NCBI RefSeq assembly: GCF_014905175.1
Contig: NC_057788.1
Coordinates: 31,962,154 to 32,026,153 of the forward strand
Origin: Aphidius gifuensis
Lineage: Eukaryota > Arthropoda > Insecta > Hymenoptera > Braconidae
Reading direction: 5' to 3'
DNA length: 64,000 nt
The position numbers and the translations under genes are program-made. Shown here piece by piece: positions 1 to 12,079 of this stretch (the first letter of the stretch is position 1; each line of letters opens with the position of its first letter). Under the pieces are notes generated by a model. The model was not told the DNA's origin, did no database searches, and saw only the letters and a program-made list of their open reading frames with translations.

Positions 1-1751
1 TGACTTTATGTATATATACTTGAAATTTATTAAATTTTCTATTTTGTTTAAAAAAACAAAAAAAAAAAAACATTACATTGAGGTAATTTGTCATAATATA
101 TCCGGTTGTTAAAACAAGTATAAATGTTGTTTAACTTATTGTTGACCTGGAATTGACCCATCAAAACCTGATGAACCTTAAAAAAATATCAACACATTTA
201 TTGCGCACACCAACATCATCATGGTCAATGTACAAGGCTCATTATGTACCGAGATGTTTTTATCATCGCATTTATATAGTTTTTTTTATACGACCTGTTA
301 ACTATACAGTCATCATGATCATGATTCTTATAGCCGCAATTTAATTATCAATACAGACACATTGGATTACACTTGATATTTTTATATTTTAATTAACTCA
401 AAATACGCGCATATATATTTATTTATTTATTTATTTTTTGATTTATTACTTGTCCTCATCATCGAGCGTGTTTATGATAGTCTCACCGTCAATTTAATTA
501 TTAGCCGCAAGAAAAAAAAAAAAAAAAACAGATAAAAAAAACCTTTTAATTTTTTCAACTTCATTTGTACATTTATTATGAAAAAAAAAAATATATTATT
601 AGCCAACATGGGGGGCCTTGAATTGTTAAAAAAAGAAATGAAAAAAAATAAAATCTTGTTAATTTTTGAAATTATTTAAAAATAAATAATTACCATCATT
701 TGAATATTAAAATAAAATATATATGTGCAAAATTCTCAAGATATTTGTCACACAATATATCCAACAGATCAGTATAATTTATGTATGATTATTTATTATA
801 TTTGATTAAATATATAAATATATATTTAAAATCATAATTTGATTCATGCATATATCGAGGCATATGATCGAGTCTGTTGAAATAATAAAAATAAATATTC
901 AAAAGGGAGATATATATCCCTTTGGCATATCTTGGCTCCCGTCGGATTAGCATCGCATTACCCACGATCGAGGACTCGTTGTCGTTGTCGTCGTCGTCAG
1001 ATCCATTTCACATAAGCCGAATTCATAGGTTCTTTCCCTTGCAAATAAATAAATATCAGCATTTCATAGCCGCGAGTTATGACATTTTTTATCCTCGTAT
1101 TTATATTTTTTTTTTTTAAATTAAAAAGAAAAAAAAACGGTTGTATATTAATTATTTATTTATTTATTTTTTTCATAAAAATATGTGATAATAATTATTT
1201 AAAACTCAAGATGATTTTTATGAAATAATACTGCACAAGTACATTTATACATATGATGAACAATAGTAAAAAAAAAAAAAAAAAAGACAGATATATAGAG
1301 TAACACTGAAGAGCAGGGTATATATGCATTTGAAGATCAGGTATCAAAATAAAAAAGATAATAAAAAGGCATTGTATCAAAGCATCTGACCGTAGGTAGA
1401 AAAGGTTTATACCATATACGTGTATGGTCGATACGATGAAGCTGGTGCAAAGAGCCAAAAAATAAAATGTAGGGAACTTAAAAAGTTGACGAGAAATGGT
1501 AGATTTTTATTTTCCCTTTGAAGGGTGTTTGAAGAGGAGGAAGAAGATAGTGCTTTATAGCGAATAAAAATTTGCACTTAGTAAGGGTTAAAAAAGTATT
1601 ATAATGCTAAATACAACATGTTAACTATTTTTAACAATGCACAACGTATTGCAATACAACACCTTGGAGTCTTATTTCTTTATAAATAAATCATCAAATA
1701 ATACCAAAAAATATATATAATATATTATTATTATTATTATTATTATTACAG
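1..1751. other. Noncoding AT-rich sequence upstream of the first visible grainyhead exon
   Basis: No open frame here resembles a protein. The stretch is AT-rich with A/T homopolymers and ends in a TTA repeat followed by a splice acceptor (AG at 1750-1751), so it is most simply intron of grainyhead. A somewhat GC-richer patch lies around 930-1030. Two TGACC-type half-sites sit at 143-159. Confidence 0.6.
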
Positions 1752-4700
1752 TGGAGTGATGGGACAAAAGCTTCTTGTACAGGAAAATTCATCAAATCGA
1801 ATTATTGAAAATAACAATGGTGGTGATGGAGGAAATGGTGGTGAACTTCATCATTTATTTCATCAATATAATCAACAACAATCACCCAGTCCAAATCAAA
1901 ATATACAAAGTGGTAATGGTGGTGGTGGTGGTAGTCTTCCGCTTCCTTTGAGTCCACAATCATTACGTCATGATGGTAGTACATCATCAAGTGGTATAAC
2001 TGGTGTTAAAAGAGAACCGGAAGATTTGAGCTCATCCCGTGGTGGTGGTGGACAACAAACAAATAAACGACTTAAACAGGATCAACCGGATAGTCCAACA
2101 CCACCAGGAATGTATCATCATCATCAACAGCATCAATTGCAGGTATTATTTATTGTCATTTATTTTATTTTTCATTAATTATAATTGTTGTTGCTTATTA
2201 TTATAATTAAAATATATATCAATTAATTTAATTTATTAAAGATACAACAGTATGGTAGTCCTTATGATCCATATTCATCATGTAGTCCAAGATTACAATC
2301 AAGTGCATATGGTACATCAACATCAACAAATGGAAATAGCAATAATAACAATAACAATAATAATAATAATAATCAAAGTGGTGGTGGTGGTGGTTTACAT
2401 CAAGAAACAACAGTTTATGTTACAAATAATGGTGATCAATTACCGACACTTGCATCATCAAGTTCATCATCATTACCAACAACAACAACATCATATACAA
2501 GATATGAAGTTGTACCAAGTTCATACACAACAACACATGCAATAAGATCATCATCAAGTAGTAGTAAAGTACTGACTGTTGATTTACCAAGTCCTGATTC
2601 TGGTATTGGTGCTGATGCTGTTACACCAAGACAAGATCATCATCCACCAAGCACACTTCATCAAGTAAATATTTTTTTATTTTAAAATATATCGATGCAA
2701 GCTTGTTTCATTAGTCTTTTTTTTTTTTTTTGTTATGTAAAGACTAAAGATAGATATGATAGGTCATGTTTCCGTATATTATAAATTAAAAATATAGCCA
2801 ACCCACGTATATTTGATTATTATCGTATTAGCTCAAACACAAGTCATTAGTCTTTAATATCCTGTCATACGGAAAAATTAATTTGAAAAGAAAAAAAAAA
2901 AAAAAATTCGATTATCATATCTATCTTTCTATGGATATTTAAAGAAAACTGGTTAATAATATCAACTTTATATTTTTAATTATACATACATATATAAATG
3001 TCAAATAATATATTATGAATATATTTTTTTTTAATTCAATTTTCTAGTCATCATTTGATTATACGGAACTTTGTCCTGGTGGTACAACAAATAGTACATC
3101 AGTTGTACTTGAAAGTGGTGCTGTTATCCATCATCAACCATTGCAATTACAATTACAACAAAATCATTCACAGCCACAAATACAACGTGGTTTGGTAACA
3201 CCAAATCCAAGTACAACACCAAATCCACCAAGATCACGTCCATGGCATGATTTTGGTAGACAAAATGATGCTGATAAAATACAAATACCAAAAACGTAAG
3301 TTTATATTTTTAATTAATTTTATTCATAATATTTTAAAAAATAAAATAAAATAAAAAATAAAATAGATCATAATAATATAATATAAATGGGTGGAGACAC
3401 ATTAAAAGTTTTCCGTTATATCAGAATATATTAGTTGAAATGAGTGCTTGCTGCTTGAACATGGTGTTAGTTGAAATAGTTAATTTAAAAAATATTCATA
3501 CATACATAGTAAAAATAAAAAATAAAAAAATAAAATGAAAAACATTGGTGGGAAATATTTATAAACAGGCCATTCAACCCGTTTTGGCATAAAGCAGTAA
3601 TACACCCTAGTCTTATCACTTGGAGACTTATCCATATCACCAAGTTTACCGGCACCATTAAAAAAAAAAAACAACAGCTAATAATAATAATAAAGAAATA
3701 AAGAAAAAAAATAAAAGAAATTATTATACACCTACTCACGCAGTTTTACATGACACCCGGTTTTACCGATATACATATTGTTTAAAAAAAAAAAAAAAAT
3801 ACTGCGCGATAGTTTAACTAGACTCGGATACTGATAGTGTATATTACAACTTGTCCATGTTTGTTGAATTTAGATAAATTGACACACACATAGACATAGA
3901 CATACACAACTTCCTCCGGATAACGTGTCTAACTTTTGTGAATATTTTTTTATTAAATATTTTTAAATTTTCTTGAATAATAATTATTTATTTATTTATT
4001 TATATTCAATTGATTTTTAAAATTTAATCTATCTTGATGAATGATTAATAAAATTATACCAAAGTGAGAATAACTGATATGAAAATGGCAATTCAACTGG
4101 TTTTTAAAACTAGTCCTTATAAATATATATATTTCTTTTTTTTTAAATTGATGATATATACTAAATTATTTATATCATGTTGATAAAATATTTATATTTA
4201 AATTATTTTTTGTATAGTTATTCAGCGTATGGTTTCAAGTATCATTTGGAATCACCAATAAGTACATCACAAAGACGTGAAGATGACAGAATAACATATA
4301 TTAATAAGGGACAATTTTATGGTATAACATTGGACTATGTACCAGATCCTGATAAGCCACTTCTCAAAACTGGTCAAACTGTTAAGGTAATTATTTTTAA
4401 TCATTAACAATTATTTATATTAATTATTATGATAATGATTTAAGAGATCAAGTGACAAGATTGATATTTCTTGTTTCTCTTCTTTTTTTTTTTGAATCTA
4501 AATTAATAAAAATAATTATAATATTATTTTGCTCGGTTTTAATGATAAAATTAATAAAATCTATTTGGACTTGTGTGTCAGCTTAGCTCTCGTTAACGAT
4601 ACTTAAATAATATTTTTTATTTTCCTTTTTTTTTTTTTGTAAATAATAATAAAACAAAAATAGATTGATTTATATCAAAGATGCAGATGATCATGATAAG

Positions 4701-7700
4701 ACGAATGAGATCAACTTATTCCAATTACATTAACTGCAGAATTTATTATAAGAAAAAAATAAATAAATATGAAATAAATTAAAATTAAAAAAATAAATCA
4801 ATGATTTTAAAGATATAATTTTATATATTTGTATTTTTTTTTTTAAAATGATTTAAGCCGATCACAAATAATGTGTGGGAACAAGCTTTTAAATGTTTTT
4901 TTTTTTCATTTCCATTTTTTAATTTCATTTCAATATATATACACCTATATAAATTATTATTATGAGTATTTGAAAAAAAAAAAAAATTAAAAAAAACAAG
5001 TCACCAAGAACAACTTGGCTGTATTTCTGATTGCTAATCGAACATGCTGATGCTCCAATCGCATAATGATGCCCAATGTTTAACACGCAAAGCTAGTCAA
5101 CGGTATTTGTTGATTTGAAAAATAATTCAATGTATACATATACTGATATAAATTTAATTTTAAATAATAAAAATAAAATAATCATTGGCGCATAACTTTG
5201 TGTAACAAATCTCAGTTAAAATGATAAGGTCTATCAATCCGATATTTATTTATGCATGTGTTATTTATATATTGAGCGTTCATTCACCCGAAACACTAAA
5301 AATTCTCATTTTATTTTTTATTTTTTTTTATTAAATGTAATTTATTTATTTTTATTGTTTATAATATAACTATGGTGTGGATAAAAATATTTTACAACTT
5401 GACTTCATCACCTTAGGCTAATGTTTATTGCTACTATTATTTATCTGATTTTGATTATTGAATTTATTGCTACATCATAATAAACAAGTTACTCTGAGCA
5501 ATTGTTACTCTACTTGTATAAAAATATTATTATTTATTTTTTGTTTGATTTATATTTTTAGAGTGTCGTTATGTTAATGTTTCGAGAAGAAAAAAGTCCA
5601 GAGGATGAAATTAAAGCGTGGCAATTTTGGCATGGCAGACAACATTCGGTTAAACAAAGAATTCTTGATGCTGGTAAGTTGTTATTTTATAATTTAAAAA
5701 ATATATATTTAATCAATTTTTTTGTATATAAATAAAATAAAATGTATCTATAAAATTTGCGCAAGCTGTCTGATATGTTCATTGAGTCAACTTGGAGGAT
5801 TAAACTCGGTGGTAAGCCTCAGTGTAACACGTGGCAACTTAATCTACATAAATTTATGCACTTTTTTTTTTTTTTTTTTTTGCTATTTAAATGTTATTTT
5901 ATTTTTTTTATCCTGTTGAATGTTATGTTGTGCATATAGACCGTTAATTGTAATGATAAATAATTCAATAGATATCGTGTGTATTAGTTTCTTTTTTTTT
6001 TTTTTTTTCATTAAATTATAAATTGTTATTATAATTGTTTTTTTTTTTTTTTCTATTTTGTAGATACAAAAAATAGTGTTGGACTTACTGGATGTATTGA
6101 CGAAATAGCACACAATGCAATTGCTATTTATTGGAATCCTCTCGAGTCTTCAGCAAAGGTAAATAATAAATTAATTGATTTTAATCCTTGATTTTAATTT
6201 GCAATTAAATACATTTATGTGTTTATTATTTTAATCAATGCAATTTGTTGTTTTTTTTTTTTACAGATAAATGTTGCTGTACAATGTCTGAGTACAGATT
6301 TTTCAAGTCAAAAAGGTGTCAAGGGTTTACCATTGCATATTCAAGTTGATACTTATGAAGAACCACCACAACATGCACACAATTATACACCACCCTCACA
6401 TCGTGGTTATTGTCAAATTAAAGTTTTTTGTGATAAGGTAAATAAAAAAAAATATATACCTATTAATATAGGTAATTATAATATTTTTCGAAATTAAAGG
6501 GTGCTGAGAGAAAAACACGTGATGAAGAAAGAAGAGCAGCAAAAAGAAAAATGACAGCAACTGGTAGAAAAAAATTGGATGAACTTTATCATTCAGTTAC
6601 TGAAAGAAGTGAATTTTATTGTATGGCTGATCTTCATAAACCACCAGTACTATTTACACCACCAGCTGAACATTCAATTGACAAGGTAAAAATAATAAAT
6701 ATCTTAAATTGGCTGATAAATAAATAATATGTATTAAAAATTCATTATTATTATTATTATTATTTCAGTTTTCAACAATGGAATTGTCAGGATTTTATGG
6801 AGGTGGTGGTGGTAGTGGTGGAGGAGGAGGTAGTGCAGGTGGAGGTGGTGGTGATACTGATACATCATCACTTAGTAATGGTGAAAGTGGTGGTATTAAA
6901 ACTGGATCAAGTAGTCCATATCCAAATTGTGGTAGACCAAGTTTACCAGCATTAAAATTTCATAATCATTTTCCACAAGATAATATAAATTCTTTGCATG
7001 ATAAAAAAGATTCATTATTAATGCAAGTTGAATTACAAGGTAGTGTACTACAAAATGTACCATCACAAAATACAATATCAACAACAAATACACTTGTACA
7101 AGGTGTTGGTAATCGTTTACGTTTACAACATCAACAACAATCATCACATTTACATGTTACTGATGCTGAAGAACGTGTTATGTTATATGTCAGACAAGAA
7201 TCAGAGGATGTTTATACACCACTTCATGTTACACCACCAAGTGTACAAGGATTGATCAATGCTGTAAGCAACAACCAACCATCATCTCAACTATATTCTT
7301 ATTAAATTCAAACAAAAAACAAATAGTTAAGCTATTTATATCTATCTTTAATTATTTTTTTTTAAAAGTTTAAAAAATATATATATATTATTTTATTCAT
7401 CATTCAGAGAATAATTTTTATTTTTTTATTTATTTTCAATTTTATTTGTCTTTTTATATTGAGACAATACAGTATTATTTAAAGTAAAGTCAAAAATTGA
7501 CAATACTTAATCATTCTTTATAAAATTTACTTTCATTTTTCATTTTTACATTAATTTAATTATCAAGTGTTTTAAATTCTTATTCACGCATTATCAATTA
7601 ATCGTAATGTTTTTTATTTTTAATTTTTTTCTGCTACCTTGCACTTTTCCCTTTGCTCAAATATTTTTATTAATGCATGAATTATCGCGTATTTGTATAA

Positions 7701-9125
7701 TTGTATCATATTCCATATTATATCCCATGCACAAAGCTATTTTTCATTGTCTAATTAATATTAATGTGTGCATGAAATATATAAATATATATCCCCACCC
7801 GCTCTAAAATACTCACGCAAAACCTGTTTTTTTTTTTTAAAACATTAATCAATTGGTGTTGTTTATGCATCAGGTGCAATAAAATTAATTGCACTTGTTG
7901 CTTATCAAATTAAATAATAATAATAATAATAATATTAATATTAATAATAATATAATATAATAATAATAAACTAAAACATGACGATTGATTAAATTAGATA
8001 TCAATCAAAATTCAACAATGTATTGAGAAAAAAGTGGAAAATAATTATCAGTATAGAGACAAACAAATCCAGTCAATTTTTAATTTAAAAAAAATTGTTT
8101 TTTTTTTTTTATATCTCTTTTTAAATAAATTTTTTTGGAATTCGGGATAAAGAAATAAATAATAGACATTGTTTTAGTTCGAGAAAGACAAATTAAAAAA
8201 AGAAAAAAAAAATAGCATGCATGACCATAAGTGTCAAAACTCTAATATTCTACTTTTTTCTATTTTACAGATTGAGTCAAAGTACAAAATTACATCCTCG
8301 ACAATTAATAATCTATATCGCAAAAACACAAAGGGGTAAGTTTAGTAGAGTGTCATCACTACTCGCATGCACATATATTTTATTTTAAATAATTGTGTTA
8401 GTGCATGACAAATAACGGTGACGAAATTATATTTGACGACCAGGATTACTTGATTTTTTTTTTAGTTATTATATTATATACCTATTATTTTATTTATTTA
8501 TTTTTCAAATAATTTTGTTGATAAAAATAAATATTTCATGACACGAATATTATTAGGGATAATTTTAATAACTGCTTTTATTAATTGCTAAACCTCATTA
8601 TTAATAAATCTCTAATTGCACAAAACTAACAATTTGCAAATATCAATGATTATCTGATCCAATTATTTCATTATATGTCATTTTTAATTAATCCAAAGAA
8701 TGAAAATATATAAATACAAATAAAATAAAAATGGAAAAGTTATTAAATATTGATTGATGAAAAAAAAATAAAAAAAATGTCTTAATATTTTTAATAATAA
8801 AAATTAATTATTTAAATGATTAAAAATAATTGAAAAAATTAATTGTTACAGAATTACGGCGAAAATTGATGATGATATGGTACGTTGGTATGTTGATGAA
8901 GATTTTTTTCTTCTCGAAGTAAGCCATACACCTAACAACGATCACAATGATAGAAATCACAGTAATCCAGGCTCACCAGATGACTCAGGTGATCCAAATA
9001 AAATACAACTAGATGTAACACTCATTGAATTACAATTACCATCACCATCATCGCCAATAACAACAAATTCACATAATCTTGGACATCCACATTCACAACA
9101 CATTCATGAAGTTCCAAATACGTGA
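1752..9125 (+). CDS. grh: Grainyhead, CP2-family transcription factor (5' end probably outside the window)
   Basis: Grainyhead is a nuclear transcription factor that controls epidermal barrier genes, wound repair and neuroblast programmes. Exons read as 1752-2142, 2242-2664, 3048-3295, 4218-4386, 5562-5673, 6064-6158, 6267-6437, 6500-6685, 6769-7263, 8271-8335 and 8852-9125; all phases join. From the ATG at 1759 this gives about 873 residues. Residues 1-340 are low-complexity (Gly, Gln, His, Asn, Ser), typical of activation regions. The CP2 DNA-binding domain starts near residue 345 ([13 protein letters not shown]) and runs through [47 protein letters not shown] and [26 protein letters not shown] to about residue 600. 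A Gly-rich linker follows, then the C-terminal dimerisation region ([24 protein letters not shown]). The exon at 1752 has an acceptor and one leftover base, so upstream exons are likely; ATG 1759 may be internal. Confidence 0.93.
2708..2928. repeat. Nested inverted and direct repeats inside a grainyhead intron
   Basis: The intron between 2664 and 3048 holds several matched words. AAAGATAGATATGATA at 2746-2761 is the exact reverse complement of 2913-2928 (16 bp). TTTCCGTAT at 2769-2777 pairs with ATACGGAAA at 2867-2875, correctly nested inside the first pair. AAAGACTAA at 2739-2747 is complementary to TTAGTCTTT at both 2711-2719 and 2847-2855. TCATTAGTCTTT occurs directly repeated at 2708 and 2844. 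It could be an RNA hairpin or an old inverted-repeat element. Confidence 0.6.
7264..7305 (+). other. Read-through end of grainyhead exon 9 with an in-frame stop
   Basis: If the donor at 7264 (GTAAGC) is not used, the frame continues for 13 codons ([13 protein letters not shown]) and stops at 7303-7305. The product would keep the DNA-binding domain but lose the C-terminal dimerisation region. The normal join to 8271 restores the family sequence, so splicing is the main reading. Whether the retained form is made cannot be seen here. Confidence 0.35.
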
Positions 9126-12079
9126 ATTTAATATTATCAATCATCAATAATATTATCATTATATTTATCATTATTTTTATTATTAAAAAACAACATTGTA
9201 AATAAGACAAGGAAAAGTCCATCTGATGGTGGTGGCAATAAAAAGAGTATAGGGGGTGCGTATGGTTATTTTTATTAATTATAAATAAATTCATTAGAAG
9301 CTGCTATTAGCTAAGCAAATATATATTAAAGAAAAGAGAAAAAAAAAACAATCAAAGATATTATACAACTTTGTTTACTGTTAAATATTGTAAGTCATAA
9401 TTAATTGGATATTTTTTTTGATTTTTATTATTTTATATATTCTTTTTTATTAGACAAAAAAAAGCTAAAAAGAAAAAAAAAAAATACAACAAATTGATAT
9501 ATATTATACCTATATATAATGATAATAATAATCGTAGGTTATTGATTAAATATAAATTGCTCATTTTTACAATTATCATTGATTAGAAAGACACTAATGA
9601 TACTGAATCAAATATAATTTAAAGAAAAAACAACAATAATAATTTGTGTGCCGTTTTAGATTTACATAAAAATCTAAAGTTAATATTTTTTTAAAATTCT
9701 TGATATGTTATCAAGAAAATAATAATAATAACAATGTTTATTATTATGGGTTAATTAATCAAAATTGATTAAGGTTTACGAGACATAAATTTTGATATAT
9801 ATATATTTGCAAGTGACAAAATAAGAAAATATTAATAAATTGTAAATCGATAAAAGAAAATATAAAATAATTAGTTATATTATTAACTTTCATTTATTAT
9901 TTTTTATTAAATATATATATTTCGAGAGCAATAGTCTAATAAGGTCAGTTTAAAATAACTTTCTAATAATCATTTATTATAGTTATTTGCATAATAATAT
10001 TTAAAATTGACAAAATCAATAAGTATCTGATATTTTTGCCAATTTGCAATCAATTTATATATATATTTTTTCAAATCAAACCATGAAAAATATTACGTGA
10101 TTATAAATTTCATATTAATGTTACATGGATTTTTTTTTTTTGTTTTAAATAATTAACATTAAATTTGTTAATTAATTTTAATGATTATTGTGGCGCATGT
10201 ATATGAAAACTTGCCTTTTTTTTTTTTGATTTTTTAATTTTATATTTTTGTTTTTATTTTCATAATTTTCTCTGTGCCACTTGTGTCTTTATGTTTGCCA
10301 TTAATTAATTATGAAAAGAAAAGTTATTGTTAAATAAAATCAGGCAATAAGATCGTAACGTTAGAAACGTCAATGTTTTTTTTTGATTTTTTAATTTTTT
10401 TTTTTTTTTAGGGTTTTTACAATACTGTTAGTCTAAACTAGACATTTTATATTTAAAAAGAAAAAATCTATGTTTGTATATGAATGATTCAGTCAGAATC
10501 AAATTAGTATCAACTAAATGTAATATTATTAGAAAGAAAATTGATAAATATGAATGAACAATTGTATAAGAAAATTAATTTTAAAAAATTTGTAAAAACT
10601 TGTGCTTTGATGTTAAATAATTAAAATTAATTTAAAAAAATAAATCAAAATCAAAAGGCACATTAATTTACCGAATATCAAAGCAACGATCAAAATATAT
10701 ACGCTTGTAAAATGCATATTATTATTTGATTTTAATAACTATATTATATTAACGAAAGAAAAAAAAAAAACAAATTTCTTTGCAAATAAAAAATTAAACT
10801 AAATGCAAAAAAAAAAAAGCGATAAGGGTTAATGAAAAAGATTAAAGATTAAACAAAATTAAGAGAATAAAATAAAAAATAAAAAAAAAAACATATAGAT
10901 TTATTATTATTATTAGTTATTTGATTCTATTGAATAGAAAATACGTAGATAATGCATAGTAAACTGTTATTTCTATGAAAAAAAAAAAAATAAAAAAAAA
11001 TAAATATCAAAATGAATGATAAGAAAGTTGAAATTTTTAAGATTAAAAAAACAAGTCAAAAGAGTGAATGTTAAATGCGAAAAAAAAGATATGATAATAA
11101 TTAAAAAAAAAAAAAAAAAAAGACAATGTATAAATTTGAAACTGAGATATTGTTATTCTCTTTTGATAACAAAAAAAATAAGTTAAAAAAAAAGGCAAAG
11201 AGCTTGAAACATGACATTTACAAGGATTGAATCAAAAAAAAAAGACAAACATATTCCAAGTGATTTTAAAACTAGCTGATTCAATCCAAGTGAAATAAAT
11301 AATTAAATAAATCTTACGTACGCATTGCATTATTGTTATTAAAATAAAAAATCAAACTCACAATGTCGTGATTAAAAAAGTTTCCTCATTGAATCACTTA
11401 TTTTTTTTTTCTAATCGTTACATTATTTATATAAATATTATATTTACATTTTGAGCATGTTCAAACATTCATCACAAAATAATTATTATTATTTTCCGTT
11501 GATATGTTTATTTGAAACAATTGATTTAATGAGTAACAGAAATTTTTTTTCCCACAACAATGTGAGTTTATGAAAATCTTTGTCGATAATTTTTTATTTT
11601 GTTTATGTTCTGTTAATTATTGCGAAAAGAAAATAATTTTTTCCTATGAAAATAAAGGTAGACTTGATATACATTAATTGAATCCTCATCTTCCTCTCCC
11701 TTAGAATATAATGAAGCTGAATTGTGTTTATTGTCGTTATAAATCATTGTTATCATTGTAATAACAAAATTAATTAATTATATTAAAAAAAAAAAAAAAA
11801 ATCATCAACATAGATAATTTAATAATTAAATAAAAATGCAAAGCGTACAATGATGTAAGACGAGACTTATATATATGTATGTAATTTAAAGAAAAAAATG
11901 ATGATGATGATGATGATGATGATTTTTTAAAAAATGGGATAAATGATAATAATAATAATAATAATAAATGAAAATAAAAAATGTTTTTTGTTACTATTTT
12001 TGTTTATCGCGACATCTTGCCATCGTGAGATTGTGCCAGGGTGATATTATATTATTACAATGTTCAATACCACAATAAA
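9126..12079 (+). other. Probable long 3' UTR of grainyhead
   Basis: Nothing here codes. The sequence is AT-rich, with AAT/TAA runs and many A tracts, as expected of a long insect 3' UTR. Possible poly(A) signals are frequent; AATAAA at 12074-12079, after a GC-richer patch near 12007-12045, is a reasonable distal candidate. An ATG microsatellite lies near the end. The true transcript end cannot be fixed from sequence. Confidence 0.45.
11898..11933. repeat. (ATG)12 microsatellite
   Basis: Twelve perfect ATG units within probable 3' UTR of grainyhead. It is not part of an open coding frame with other support. Confidence 0.95.

Noticed and set aside
4095..4103. ACTGGTTTT as a Grainyhead autoregulatory site
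   Set aside because: The motif is short and degenerate, and similar words occur many times across the window.
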